From positions 62,001 to 126,000 of the forward strand of contig NZ_JACSQL010000012.1 in NCBI RefSeq assembly GCF_014836635.1: a DNA stretch of 64,000 bases, read 5' to 3'. The DNA comes from Paenibacillus gallinarum (GTDB taxonomy: Bacteria > Bacillota > Bacilli > Paenibacillales > Paenibacillaceae). Made by a program: the position numbers and the translations under genes. Shown here one piece after another: positions 38,460 through 48,261 of the stretch (positions are counted from its first letter, which is position 1; each line of letters opens with the position of its first letter). The notes beneath the pieces are model-generated. The model was not told where the DNA came from. It did not search any database and worked only from the letters and a program-made list of their open reading frames with translations.

Positions 38460-39022
38460 TCAGCTCCCCTCGCCTTCGTCGCATTTTCCAAAGCTTCTTT
38501 TGCTTGTCTTCTCAGTTCATCATCGCGGGTATCGCCTTGAAGTGAAATAATTACATCATCTGCTTTCCATATTCCATCCTCTTTCATCCATACGGAGTGA
38601 ATAAAGAATGTCTGAATATAATCATCTGCCGGGCTAGTGGAGCCGCCCATTTCATACTGCATGCGAACAGTAGCATAAGACTCTGCCTGATCATCCCGAT
38701 CCTTTACCTTTTTTGTAAATAGCTGTTTTACTTCAACATTTGAGAGTCCCGCATCTTCAGACATGTGCATATCTTCATAATCCTTTTCCCGGTTATCTTG
38801 CCTTGCAAAACGCTCGGCTGCAGCTGCTGTTAAAAATTCCTGGTGTTTACCCTTTGCATATGCACGTACAAAGTCTTCAGAGCGCTGATTTAGCGTTTCA
38901 ATATTTTGAAACTCTGCGATCGTTTGCCGTGCTCTATTCAGCTCTGTAAATAGTTTCAATCCCCAACCAAGTGATACTGCAAGGCTTATACCTAAGAGGA
39001 GCTTAATAAAACCGTTTTTCAT
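38456..39022 (-). CDS. VirB8/NTF2-like T4SS component
   Basis: A 188-residue protein with one N-terminal membrane span (about 5-25, FIKLLLGISLAVSLGWGLKLF) and an external domain beginning with a helix (SEDFVRAYAKGKHQEFL) and ending in strands (YIQTFFIHSVWMKEDGIWKADDVIIS). This is the arrangement of VirB8/TcpC-type NTF2-like scaffold proteins in Gram-positive type IV secretion. It overlaps neighbours by 4 bases on both sides. Confidence 0.65.
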   Translation of the reverse strand: MKNGFIKLLLGISLAVSLGWGLKLFTELNRARQTIAEFQNIETLNQRSEDFVRAYAKGKHQEFLTAAAAERFARQDNREKDYEDMHMSEDAGLSNVEVKQLFTKKVKDRDDQAESYATVRMQYEMGGSTSPADDYIQTFFIHSVWMKEDGIWKADDVIISLQGDTRDDELRRQAKEALENATKARGAE

Positions 39023-40113
39023 TTGTATTCATCCTCTCTGCCCGTAGATTCATCAGCTTCACTGTGCAGATCAGACTCTTCCTTACGGCTTCCGATGTTT
39101 TGGAGGAAAGGCCAAGGATCTTCTCTTGTACCGTATATATCGCCTGTTTGAATCTCAAAGTGCAGATGGGGGCCGGTCACTCGTCCCGTTTTCCCGCATG
39201 TTCCTATCTGCTCACCCTTAATTACATTTTGATTAAGCCGGACAGATACAGCGGTTAAATGCCCGTATAAGGTAAAGCGGTTCCCGTGATTTATGATGAT
39301 GTGATGTCCATAGTTGCCACCGCCTGATTTCACCGCCACTGCGATCGTGCCGCTATCTACAGCATAGATCGGATCCCCAATACTACACGCAAGGTCCGTC
39401 CCTTTATGCATAGTAGAGGGCTTCCCCGTTACGGGATGTGTCCGCATGCCATAGGATGATGTCACGATTAAAGGAGGAGCAGTAGGGTAGGCGTAGTCTC
39501 CAGATGCTATCTGATCGCAGTTTGCCGATAACCCACCAAATGAGTTTACGATACGTGTCACAGTAGGTATCCAGTGTGTATTGAGGTTATTAGGGTCGTT
39601 CTTTGCACCGACTGGGGCATATTTGTTTCCGATTTGCTCTATTGCTACGAGTCCTTGTGATATATATAGACGCTGTAAATTTGCCGCCATAAACTGTATA
39701 CCTTCATCCAAGCTTGCAAAGGTCATAAGACCTTTTCCGTCCGCTCTCATGAGGCCGCCAGGGTTGTTCTTATTTAGTACGGCAGGAGATTTTCCGTACG
39801 TGGTTTCATGCATAGCGATGGACATGAGCAGTACCGGATCAATGCCGCTAGTTGTAGCAGATTCAATAAATACATTTTGTTTCCCCGTAAATACTCCAAG
39901 ATCGGCAAATTTACTATCGATATATTCCATGTTAAGTTCTCCAGGGGTACAGAGCAGCGGTCCAGATCCTCCAGGGCCTGATCCACCGCTATTGTCATCT
40001 ACAATAGCGTTCATAATCGCAGCTATTATGGCTACTATCCCGGCTAGAAGAAAAAATACTGCGATATAGTACCTAGCCTTATAAATCAGCGCTTCTTTCA
40101 GCAGCTCCTTCAT
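39019..40113 (-). CDS. Two-domain cell-wall hydrolase of the T4SS (VirB1/CwlT-like)
   Basis: A 364-residue protein that opens the peptidoglycan for the transfer channel. An N-terminal membrane anchor (~12-37) is followed by a glucosaminidase/lysozyme-like domain (~70-190: SATTSGIDPVLLMSIAMHETTYGKS, NKNNPGGL) and an M23 (LytM) endopeptidase domain (~215-340) with zinc ligands in HKGTD and HLHFE and a central HGNRFTLYGHL. Both sets of active residues look intact. It overlaps the VirB4 gene by one base. Confidence 0.9.
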   Translation of the reverse strand: MKELLKEALIYKARYYIAVFFLLAGIVAIIAAIMNAIVDDNSGGSGPGGSGPLLCTPGELNMEYIDSKFADLGVFTGKQNVFIESATTSGIDPVLLMSIAMHETTYGKSPAVLNKNNPGGLMRADGKGLMTFASLDEGIQFMAANLQRLYISQGLVAIEQIGNKYAPVGAKNDPNNLNTHWIPTVTRIVNSFGGLSANCDQIASGDYAYPTAPPLIVTSSYGMRTHPVTGKPSTMHKGTDLACSIGDPIYAVDSGTIAVAVKSGGGNYGHHIIINHGNRFTLYGHLTAVSVRLNQNVIKGEQIGTCGKTGRVTGPHLHFEIQTGDIYGTREDPWPFLQNIGSRKEESDLHSEADESTGREDEYK

Positions 40114-41981
40114 TACCCGATCACTTCGCTCAGCGGCTTTCGCTCAAACCATAGCTGCTTCTCAACATCAGTGAGCACAACTTGCAGTCTGATTTTTTTA
40201 GAACCTACAAAGTAGAGACCCTTTCCTGCTTCTTCTTCTTTTCGTCCTTCAACGACTGTAATAGCGGTCTTTTCTTCTTCACTAAACTGCATATTCATTT
40301 CCCGCTCCAAGAAGTCCACTTCCGTATCAGCCATAGGCAGATAAAACCGCTGCGTTGCTTGGTTGATAACAGCTTCCCCGTAGTTACGCTGCTCATCTTT
40401 AGCCGATAAAAAGTCTTTAATAGACTGACTAGCAGGGGTAATACCGCAGTTAAAAGAGCGCAGCATTTTCATCGCTGTGTACAGATATTCCATAGCAAGC
40501 GGTACCTTCGGATCGGCAATAATGTGGGCTTCATCGATATATAGCTGTGACTCTGACTTGTCGCCGTTAACAACCTCGTACTGAATGTGAGACAAAAGCA
40601 AAAAGTAAACGACACGCTGCAGTTTAGGTTTGTGCTGTAGCTCTAAAATATCAAAATCACAAAGCGGGTTTTTGATATCCACGTTTGTGTGTCCGTTAAG
40701 AATTTTTGCGAAGAGTCCTTCAGCGTACGCATACAAAATGGTATGGAAATCAGTGATTTTGCTGAACTCTTCTTCGCCGCTATCTTTTTTCTCTGCAAGG
40801 AAATCGTATAGGTCTTTCATGATGGGAAAATCAGTGTTCTTGAGCTTACCTATGTCTGTTTTCTCGTTGATATTAAATTTCTTGTACAGTTCGATCAGGT
40901 ATTTAGATAAAATGTCTTCTTGCAAGTCATTCATATCCGGATACATGAGCTTAAACATCGTTAATAAGGTGCTGATCTTAGCAAGCAGTGGGTTTCCTTC
41001 CGACAATCCTTGCCTTTCCATCTCTAGCTGAGCTTCTGCGCTAATCACTGGTATATCAAACGGGTTGATTATACTGCCACCATTAAAACTGAACTTCACC
41101 CATTCGCCGCCAAGACTTTTGTAAATAGCTCCGAATTCACCTTTTGGGTCAATCGTCCGTATGATGCTCCCAAGCATCCATTTGCGCATCATATTAGCAA
41201 AGAGCGTACTTGTTTTACCGGTTCCGCTCATTCCGATTAAAAACTCATGTTTATTGTGAAGCTTCGTATCATCTACGATCACAACATTTCCGGTAGTGAT
41301 ATTACGCCCCTTAATGATCCCGTGTTGATCAAAAATTTCGTTCTCATGGAAAGGAAAAAAGAAGCTTACTGCTTCCGCATTCATCGGCCGGTAGGTTAGG
41401 TCGTAGACCTTATTGTGACCAATAGGTAAAAAGCTATCGAATGCATCTTTTAGCTTCATCATTGGCGTTACAGTCTTGGCAAAAGGACCGACTACAGACT
41501 TTACGAGCTGGGTTAACCTCTCTAGCTGCTTTAGATCGGCTGCTACAATATGAATCAACATTTGGAACATATACATTCGCTCGTTCTTGTAGCTCAGCTG
41601 GTTCAGCGTCATCCGGGCGCTATCAATCTGCGCTTCTGCTTCCGCTTTTCCAGCATCGTTTACATACTTAGAATCTGCTTTTTGTCTGTTCTGCCTAATA
41701 CTTTCAGATAGCTGCTTTCTTACTTCCCCTGAATCGTATTCGGTTAAAAACTGTACAACGCTGATATTCTCGCTTAGGTCGTTCAGATTCATGATGTGCT
41801 CCTGGTTCAAAATAGCGCTATACTCGGCCGCTACCAGAGTACGGGTAAAGTTAGCTCCAGAGCGCACAAAGGATTCTTCCTCTTCAATAGAATCAGGTGA
41901 CAACAAATTCAGTATATTTTCACTAAAGCCAATGTAAGAAGACTCGAGCGTTTCTCTTTTCTTTTTGGAGAAGATACCCAT
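40113..41981 (-). CDS. VirB4-like T4SS ATPase
   Basis: A 622-residue cytoplasmic ATPase that powers assembly and substrate passage in conjugation. Walker A is at residues ~250-258 (GMSGTGKTS) and Walker B near 455 (SQLYIDEAHII); downstream motifs NYGEAVINQATQRFYLPM are typical of VirB4/TraE C-terminal domains. The N-terminal ~200 residues are shorter than in many VirB4 proteins, because part of that region seems to be encoded by the separate upstream gene at 41999-43057. Confidence 0.92.
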   Translation of the reverse strand: MGIFSKKKRETLESSYIGFSENILNLLSPDSIEEEESFVRSGANFTRTLVAAEYSAILNQEHIMNLNDLSENISVVQFLTEYDSGEVRKQLSESIRQNRQKADSKYVNDAGKAEAEAQIDSARMTLNQLSYKNERMYMFQMLIHIVAADLKQLERLTQLVKSVVGPFAKTVTPMMKLKDAFDSFLPIGHNKVYDLTYRPMNAEAVSFFFPFHENEIFDQHGIIKGRNITTGNVVIVDDTKLHNKHEFLIGMSGTGKTSTLFANMMRKWMLGSIIRTIDPKGEFGAIYKSLGGEWVKFSFNGGSIINPFDIPVISAEAQLEMERQGLSEGNPLLAKISTLLTMFKLMYPDMNDLQEDILSKYLIELYKKFNINEKTDIGKLKNTDFPIMKDLYDFLAEKKDSGEEEFSKITDFHTILYAYAEGLFAKILNGHTNVDIKNPLCDFDILELQHKPKLQRVVYFLLLSHIQYEVVNGDKSESQLYIDEAHIIADPKVPLAMEYLYTAMKMLRSFNCGITPASQSIKDFLSAKDEQRNYGEAVINQATQRFYLPMADTEVDFLEREMNMQFSEEEKTAITVVEGRKEEEAGKGLYFVGSKKIRLQVVLTDVEKQLWFERKPLSEVIG

Positions 41982-41998
41982 GAAGTTGCTCTCCTTTT

Positions 41999-43057
41999 TT
42001 ACATGATATGATTCGCTTTCATCTGCTTCCAGCTTCCGCTCATTTCTTCATATGTCCGCTCACCCACCGTAAGAGGCGAGAAGAGCGCTGTTTTAAAGCT
42101 GAAATTGACCTGAGCATTTTCATAGTCGATGCATGCAAACATGAGATGAAACAGTTCCTCATTGTCTAAAATTTTTGTTTTCATTTCATAGCGTCCACCA
42201 AGCATATTCTCAATTTGAGAGCTTACAATCTTAACGTCTCTTTCAAGTTCACTAAGCACTCTTTTTCGGTTTGCATTCGTAAATGGACGTGCCAATATAA
42301 CGTACCTATTTCGTGAGACCATGTTTTTACTCTTCTGTATATCATCAATATAATTCAGGTAACTCTTAGTAAGGATCGCCTTCGCATGAGATTCTTCTTT
42401 CGCTGTTTTCTCCTCGATATAACTGCCGTAATTCGTAAGGTTAATGGGCTGGGCAATTTGGCTGACCTGAAGAGGTAACATGCTCCTTGGTAAATCATTC
42501 AAAAAGGTCTCATAGGCTTGAAAGATCTTCGTTTTTTCCTTCTTATTAAGCAGCGATAAGTTCACACTTGAAACACGGATCACCTTTACGAACCGGTTAT
42601 CAGTCGTTTCATAGCACTCAGAGTAGATATTTTTTATGCCCAGCTGTTCACGTATATCTTTGACCGCGTTCTTTTTTTGTTTACTGCTCATCAGATCACC
42701 TTTCGTATAGACAAATATTTTTTGTCTTTTATTGAACTGAATTCTCCAAATCACCCGGTGAGTAAAGAAGTTTATGTTTTTACGGTCTGGATGGTGGATT
42801 GTCAGAATCAGTAAAAATGTGCCCCAAGGTGACAAACAAATGAGAAGTAGCTGTGCACTAAACGAGTAACCTAACTGAGTGAGATACCAGAGGGCCAAAA
42901 ATCCGATAGCCATAAGCGGCAGTGAGATAAGTAAATCCCGGTACTTGATTAAGGAGAGAATATACTTCTTTGTATCAACATTGAGAGGAAGTTCAATTTT
43001 CCCTTCCTCCCTCAGACGGTCCCTGCGTTCTACCGCTGACTGATGATCAAACATCAT
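41999..43057 (-). CDS. VirB3-like / VirB4 N-terminal-like T4SS protein
   Basis: A 352-residue protein with two membrane spans in residues ~40-95 (LLISLPLMAIGFLALWYL, LLLICLSPWGTFLLILTI), as in PrgI/VirB3-type proteins, and then a soluble ~250-residue domain (KVIRVSSVNLSLLNKKEKTKIFQAYETFL, NRYVILARPF) that resembles the N-terminal domain of VirB4. It lies 17 bases before the VirB4 ATPase gene. Together the pair reproduce a VirB3-VirB4 unit with a gene break in an unusual place. Confidence 0.65.
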   Translation of the reverse strand: MMFDHQSAVERRDRLREEGKIELPLNVDTKKYILSLIKYRDLLISLPLMAIGFLALWYLTQLGYSFSAQLLLICLSPWGTFLLILTIHHPDRKNINFFTHRVIWRIQFNKRQKIFVYTKGDLMSSKQKKNAVKDIREQLGIKNIYSECYETTDNRFVKVIRVSSVNLSLLNKKEKTKIFQAYETFLNDLPRSMLPLQVSQIAQPINLTNYGSYIEEKTAKEESHAKAILTKSYLNYIDDIQKSKNMVSRNRYVILARPFTNANRKRVLSELERDVKIVSSQIENMLGGRYEMKTKILDNEELFHLMFACIDYENAQVNFSFKTALFSPLTVGERTYEEMSGSWKQMKANHIM

Positions 43058-43069
43058 AAAATCAGCCCC

Positions 43070-43300
43070 TTAGCCTCCAAGATTGGTTTGGAAATAGTCA
43101 ACAACCTGTTTTGCCAGTAAGAAAGCAACCAGTCCAGTTACACAAGTGATCAGTCCTTTTTTAAATCTTGGCTGATTCTCTTCTCCGCCGAACGCTGCCA
43201 GCAAACCACATACGAGAATACCAATAGAAAAAAGCGTAATGAACGTCTTAGTGATATCACCAAACAGTGTATTGAATAACCCTTGCAAAGACTCAAACAT
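43070..43300 (-). CDS. VirB2/TrbC-like small membrane protein
   Basis: A 76-residue protein with two membrane spans (TFITLFSIGILVCGLLAAFGG and KGLITCVTGLVAFLLAKQVV) separated by a short charged loop, as in VirB2/TrbC pilin-type proteins. The ATG at 43300 has GGGAGGA at good distance; a longer reading has a worse start. It is the first gene of the transfer operon, so the operon promoter should lie between 43300 and 43475. Confidence 0.75.
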   Translation of the reverse strand: MFESLQGLFNTLFGDITKTFITLFSIGILVCGLLAAFGGEENQPRFKKGLITCVTGLVAFLLAKQVVDYFQTNLGG

Positions 43301-43475
43301 CCACCATTCCTCCCTTATCATTTGCAATTTCCCTTCTAATAGGAATTTTACTAGACTTCTTCTAACATCGATATTAGTCAAACCTCCCATGAGAAACTAG
43401 CACAATATTACCAATTCCTTCCTTATTATGAATCTGATTAGACTTTTTCCGATTAATTCGGGGATAAAAATAAGA

Positions 43476-43499
43476 GATCACCTTTTGTAAAAGGTGATC
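43476..43499 (-). terminator. Terminator of the RHH-like gene
   Basis: GATCACCTTTT and AAAAGGTGATC form a perfect 11-bp stem with a 2-base loop centre, followed on the minus strand by TTATTTTTATC. It lies directly after the stop at 43502. Confidence 0.8.
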
Positions 43500-43501
43500 C
43501 C

Positions 43502-44134
43502 TTATGTCGATATATTACTGATTATCTGCTCTGCTACTAAATTCAAATAAAATCGGTATGTTCTATTAGTGCTTTTTGCCTTGTTTTTAAGTTCAATTTT
43601 CACATTTTCACTCAGAATTAAATTCAAATGAGCCTTTTCGCTTATTACATAAGCGTAAGTTTTTATTTCCTCATTCAATATATAATGGGAAAAAAGAGAG
43701 CTCACTGTCATCGCGTTTTTCTCACAGTAAGATATAATCTTATCTTTTGTTGCTTTATCAATTGTAATCTCAATATGACTTTTGGACTTCATCTCTTCCT
43801 CTAGCTCATCTTGTTCCAGCCTAAATTTATCGCGGTTATTCAGGAAATAGTCTGAAATGAGTAGCCCAAAGAACACACGCCTTGAATATCCGTGTCTATC
43901 AATATATTCTATTTTTGTTTGTACCTGTTCACTGATCGTGGTCGCTGTAGAAACAGTCGTAGTAATGTCACTTGCCAGCGAATCAATGAATCTTTTATCA
44001 TACACATTCTTTAATATCTCAACTAATGCCAAGGAGATTATATTTCGTTTACTTGTTCCCATCTTATTAGCAGCTAAAGAAATGATCATACCTGCATCCT
44101 TATTCAGTGCTAGATTCAGTTTGGGACTAGCCAA
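43502..44134 (-). CDS. Putative ribbon-helix-helix-type regulator A
   Basis: A 210-residue cytoplasmic protein, start TTG after AAGGGGGG. It has two similar strand-plus-two-helix segments: KLNLALNKDAGMIISLAANKMGTSKRNII near the start and HIEITIDKATKDKIISYCEKNAMTVSSLF in the middle, with a third near the end (LILSENVKIELKNKAKSTNRTYRFYLNLV). This is the pattern of ribbon-helix-helix DNA-binding repeats. It resembles in size and layout the protein at 58431-59039. Its place between the transfer operon and the divergent replication gene suggests control of one or both. Family assignment is by pattern only. Confidence 0.6.
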   Translation of the reverse strand: MASPKLNLALNKDAGMIISLAANKMGTSKRNIISLALVEILKNVYDKRFIDSLASDITTTVSTATTISEQVQTKIEYIDRHGYSRRVFFGLLISDYFLNNRDKFRLEQDELEEEMKSKSHIEITIDKATKDKIISYCEKNAMTVSSLFSHYILNEEIKTYAYVISEKAHLNLILSENVKIELKNKAKSTNRTYRFYLNLVAEQIISNIST

Positions 44135-44504
44135 GTTATCCCCCCTTAGTTTAATTGGAAAATATTGTTTATTTATCTAAGATATCATCCAGCTCATTCG
44201 TAATCAAACAAGTTTTTCCTATCATTACATTGTTGTTTATTGATAGGTATGTACACATGATCAATTGCAATATTAATGATGGGTAAATAAAAATATAAAA
44301 CCAAGAAGGTTTTTTCGGTGAATTGCTAATTAGCAGTAGATTTCTCAGTACTCTTATGATGTGCTCCGCATACTCTTTTTTATTTCACCTGAATTATGGC
44401 TGAAAGGACGTTTCTACGCTCACAAACATGCGAAGTAAGGGATAATTTCCTAATCTTAATTTGTTATATTTATGATAAACTGTAGGTTATATGGAGGTGT
44501 AAAT
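44135..44504. other. Divergent promoter region
   Basis: A 370-base non-coding region between the RHH-like gene and the replication gene. Promoters for both directions are expected; no unambiguous -35/-10 or operator is visible. Confidence 0.4.
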
Positions 44505-45929
44505 ATGATTCAACAACATGTGCCTCATTATTTTCTTAATCAAGTTGTATCTGAATTAGGAGAACCGTGTGAAGCGATATATAACGAATTAAAAGAAGGA
44601 AATATACGAGAGTTTCTTAAAGACATTATCTCGACAGAATTCACGCCTGCCAATACAAAAGAAATACGGCGTGGTACTAATAAATTAGCTCAAGCTACAA
44701 AGAAGAGATGGTACAAATCTTTAGCAGATAGTGTTAAGAAAACAAAAAAATCAAAAAAAACGGAAATATTAAAAGAGATTGCATTACTTGAATCTTTAAT
44801 TGATATGTATGGTTTCTCTGAATTTAAGAAGCTGCATAACGTAGAAACCATGGATGAATTAATTAAGAAAAGATTAGATGAAGTTGCGAAATGGTGTAGT
44901 GATAAGGAATCGAGGCTTATGGATTACAAATACATAAGAGATAAAACTCCTACACAAATAAAGAAAGCACTTCGGTATGATGCGATTATTGCAATTGCTG
45001 ATGTCCTAATAAAAAACTTTGATGGAAATCTAAATAAAATCATTATCGACCAGCCTTTAAAATATGCTGATCACCCGGTTGGAAATACAAGTCTAACCAA
45101 GATGAAATTAACGGATAAGAGCGTTCTCATCGATAATAAACTGCATTACATTAGTGAATATCGTCCTGGCGAAGATTATTCTCTTCATACATTAGTAAGC
45201 CAAGAACTTCTTAGCGAAGAGAAGATACTAAGGTCTGTAGATAATACAGATTTAGAGATTTTTCGCTCCGTAATATCCCTACGGGACAATAAACAGTTTT
45301 TTGAGAACCGAAAAGTGTATGTTACGATTGGCGACTTAGTTAGAGCAACCTATGGATCCGATAACAAAAAAAACTATAATGCTGTTAAAGAACGACTTAT
45401 GAAGATGGCTAACGTAACTTTCAATGTCATTGAGCCGAATAGGACATTAGTGTTTGGTATATTTGATCGCTTGGATATTCAGCCACTTGGTAATGGTGAA
45501 ATTGCAGAGATCACGATTAATGAAGAAATTCATCAGAACTATGTAAAAGGGCAGGTAATACGAGCTTATAGCGATAGACTCGCTTCATTTCAAAATAAAG
45601 CTTCTCAGACACTAATTTTCCCTTTACAAAAAGAGCGTTTCCTTTGTTACTTTAGACAGACGGGATACTCTGCAACCTTTGATTACACTTACTTCATTCA
45701 TAAGGTGCAATTCCGGAGTAAACGAAAAGATGTAAACCTAGCCCTGATAGAGCAATGTTTACAGGACTTTGTCACCCAAAAGGTAACCGTAGAGTCTTAT
45801 GAACGTAAACGAGATTCATTTCTCATCAATTTCTTCCCTGTGGAAACCTATGAAGTAGAAGACTTACTAGGGAACCAGCAATTAACTCATTTTATTGAAG
45901 AAGTTCCCGAACAAATTAATTTAAAGTAA
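44505..45929 (+). CDS. Replication initiator candidate
   Basis: A 474-residue protein, ATG at 44505 with GGAGGTG upstream. The C-terminal two thirds have two winged-helix-like regions (DLEIFRSVISLRDNK...VYVTIGDLVRATYGSDNKKNYNAVKERLMKMANVTF and KERFLCYFRQTGYSATFDYTYF), the usual build of iteron-binding initiators; the N-terminal 190 residues are helical and basic. Directly downstream lie nine iteron-like repeats. I cannot give a named Rep family, but function follows well from structure pattern and context. Confidence 0.7.
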   Translation: MIQQHVPHYFLNQVVSELGEPCEAIYNELKEGNIREFLKDIISTEFTPANTKEIRRGTNKLAQATKKRWYKSLADSVKKTKKSKKTEILKEIALLESLIDMYGFSEFKKLHNVETMDELIKKRLDEVAKWCSDKESRLMDYKYIRDKTPTQIKKALRYDAIIAIADVLIKNFDGNLNKIIIDQPLKYADHPVGNTSLTKMKLTDKSVLIDNKLHYISEYRPGEDYSLHTLVSQELLSEEKILRSVDNTDLEIFRSVISLRDNKQFFENRKVYVTIGDLVRATYGSDNKKNYNAVKERLMKMANVTFNVIEPNRTLVFGIFDRLDIQPLGNGEIAEITINEEIHQNYVKGQVIRAYSDRLASFQNKASQTLIFPLQKERFLCYFRQTGYSATFDYTYFIHKVQFRSKRKDVNLALIEQCLQDFVTQKVTVESYERKRDSFLINFFPVETYEVEDLLGNQQLTHFIEEVPEQINLK

Positions 45930-45946
45930 ATATAGACGTTTCATGA

Positions 45947-45978
45947 AGAGAGCTAGCTTGTAATGGCTCTCTTTTTTC
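45947..45978 (+). terminator. Terminator after the replication initiator gene
   Basis: AAGAGAGC and GCTCTCTT stem followed by TTTTTC, 17 bases after the stop. Confidence 0.8.
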
Positions 45979-45982
45979 TCTT

Positions 45983-46553
45983 CCAATTTTCCGCTCTTTT
46001 TTATCATCCTCTAGACAGCATAATACTAACCCAATTTTAAATACATAAATTTAATGATTTAAAGGTAAAAAATTCAGCCAATTTTCCGCTCTTTTATAAA
46101 AACTAGGCCAAATCTCCGCTCCTTTTATATAATATCAGCCAAAGCTCCGCTCCTATTAAAAACTCAGCCATTTTCCCGCTCTTTTTTCTTCATTTCGATA
46201 CTTTTTGCTATATATATTAAAATATTTTACGAAATTCTCATTTATAACATGAGCCAAAAAGGACTATAAAAATAAAAAACTCTTCCAAAATTCCGCTCTT
46301 TTTATTATTTCACGCTACTTTCTAGTGATCTTGAGTCTATATGAGTCTATTTTTAATAGTGTTTCTCATTTTTTCAGCCAATTTCCCGCTCTTTTTTTTC
46401 TAAAAAAATTTTAATTAAGTTTTATAGTACAAAGAACCCTTGATACTCAAGGGTTCTTTGTAAATTCAGCCAAATCTCCGCTACTTATGTACATATCAAA
46501 TCTCTATATACTTCAAGGGATTTCAGTTTTTTGAGCCAAATTTCCGCTCTTTT
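45983..46553. repeat. Iteron array, probable plasmid replication origin
   Basis: Nine direct repeats with consensus GCCAAATTTCCGCTCTTTT. They begin near 45983, 46075, 46107, 46136, 46165, 46285, 46375, 46467 and 46533, all in the same orientation. The invariant core is CCGCTC with a T-rich right side. The spacers are AT-rich and contain a perfect hairpin (46429-46461). Position straight after an initiator-like gene, and before a second replication-type gene, makes this the likely oriV. Spacing includes values near 30 and 90 bases, so several sites fall on the same helix face. Confidence 0.88.
46429..46461. promoter_or_regulatory. Perfect hairpin inside the origin
   Basis: ACAAAGAACCCTTGA and its exact complement form a 15-bp stem around loop TAC. 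No T-run follows in either direction, so it is unlikely to be a plain terminator; a single-strand initiation site or a protein site within the origin is more likely. Confidence 0.6.
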
Positions 46554-46972
46554 CTCATCTATTTACCGACTAAATCTGCAATGATATAATAACTTCTAGG
46601 TTAAGAAATCGACCAATTATTTCCTTTTACATAATTAAGTACTTTATAAAAATACATTAAACTTCAATATAGTGAATGATATAAAGATATTCGTCAGTGC
46701 ATTGTCTCAAAAAGCGATTAATTTCGAATTTTCGCTGAATCCAATGCTGAATGTTTGAAACAATTTCTACCAAAAGAAAAGAACCCAACCTTTTAAAGTC
46801 TAAAAGTGTCGAGTTTGGCGACCTGCACTTATAAGACTTGGAGAGAAAAGTCGGGATCTTGGTTTTGCTTTATGAAACTGTGACTCAATTATATCACGGG
46901 TTGAATAAAAGAGAAAGCCGAGGCCCTTAATTTTTCTATGCCTTTTTGGGTTGGATTAAGGAGAGGCTATTT
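46554..46972. other. Leader of the second replication gene
   Basis: Non-coding. GAACCCAACC near 46781 and TTTGGGTTGG near 46946 could pair over a long distance, and there are smaller hairpin-like elements (AAGTG...CACTT). Control by leader structure or antisense RNA is possible but unproven. Confidence 0.35.
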
Positions 46973-48184
46973 ATGAAACACCACCCTGATTTATTCGATG
47001 CAAGAACCCTTCAAAATGATACTCGTCTTCTCTTTAAACTCAAACTACTCCTAGGAACAGTTTGTGCGTATGGAGGCGAAATCCCTCTTTCCAAATCAGA
47101 ACTCGCTAAAAGAATGAAAACATCCGGATACCGGATCAATGTTCTCCTCCAAAAATTAGTTTGTGAAGGTATTGTTCATTCTGATGACAATGGCAAACTA
47201 TTCTTTAATAAATTTATTTTTATTCAAGAGAAGGAGTCTACTAATAAAGAAGACTTATACTCCAAAAATTTCAACTTCTTCAATTCCGATGAATTTCTAA
47301 GTGAAGAACGCAATGTGCAGCGTCTTGTTCTCCATTATGTGGGTAAAGAGCTAGTTTATATCCCTGGGAATTTCAGATGGGGTTATATTAGTGATCTTTA
47401 TGGTCCTTTAGGACTGTTAAATATACGTACTAGAAAAGAAGCTTTACGCATTTTAGAGAAAGCTTCCAAATACTTAAAAATGAAAATCTATAAAGATAAC
47501 TTTCAAGTACTAAGCGTTCATCAGGAATGGTTAGATATGGGTGAAGTATATTCTGAAGGTGCTGAGCTGTGGGTTTTAAAACAGCTTAAAAAGCATCGTT
47601 TTTGCTGTGACTTTCTATCTCGTAAAGCAGTATGGCAAATAGCTAAAGTAATGGAAGATTACTATGCAAAATTTGGCTATGAGTATGCAACAGAAATTTT
47701 TGATACGGCTCTTTTCAATATTCAAAAAGACAAAATGCGTTCTCATCATTTTTTCAAGATGATTTATAAAGAAGAAAATGAGTTCACCATAAATGAAGAG
47801 AAAAATGAACTGGATGAAATAAGTGCTTACTTTCGGGCCGTTATGGAATCGGCTGAAATCAATTATGCAGTACAATTATCCATTGATTTAGAAGGAATCA
47901 ACAATAAGAAAAAAGCAGCTGAAAGTAATCTATTTGAAGATGGTAAACTTTCACAAAAGAACAATGAAATTGTGGAAGAAGCTAGCAAGCAGCGTGAAAG
48001 CATTATCAGTAGACTTAATCATATTCACTATTGCTGGTTAAGTAGAGTTCATCAAGATCCTGAGTGGTTTATACAGAATTACTACCGAATTAAATCTCTT
48101 CCAGCGCCTATCTTAGAAATAAAACAAGAGATTGAAAGACTGATAGCGGCTAAAAATAAAAAAGACCGACGTTATGCTATATAG
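46973..48184 (+). CDS. Winged-helix plasmid replication/maintenance protein
   Basis: A 403-residue protein; ATG at 46973 with AAGGAGAGG upstream. The N-terminus has a clear winged-helix (LLGTVCAYGGEIPLSKSELAKRMKTSGYRINVLLQKLVCEGIVHSDDNG) followed by a helical body. It recalls replication-accessory proteins of DnaD/RepA type, but I cannot name the family. Location just after the iteron origin supports a role in replication or copy control. It ends with a basic tail (AAKNKKDRRYAI). Confidence 0.6.
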   Translation: MKHHPDLFDARTLQNDTRLLFKLKLLLGTVCAYGGEIPLSKSELAKRMKTSGYRINVLLQKLVCEGIVHSDDNGKLFFNKFIFIQEKESTNKEDLYSKNFNFFNSDEFLSEERNVQRLVLHYVGKELVYIPGNFRWGYISDLYGPLGLLNIRTRKEALRILEKASKYLKMKIYKDNFQVLSVHQEWLDMGEVYSEGAELWVLKQLKKHRFCCDFLSRKAVWQIAKVMEDYYAKFGYEYATEIFDTALFNIQKDKMRSHHFFKMIYKEENEFTINEEKNELDEISAYFRAVMESAEINYAVQLSIDLEGINNKKKAAESNLFEDGKLSQKNNEIVEEASKQRESIISRLNHIHYCWLSRVHQDPEWFIQNYYRIKSLPAPILEIKQEIERLIAAKNKKDRRYAI

Positions 48185-48261
48185 TTTTTAAAATCTTATC
48201 TAAGTAGGCTTTTTTCCTGTGTCTTTTTCTAGCTTCCTTGTTAAAAGCACACATACATTAC

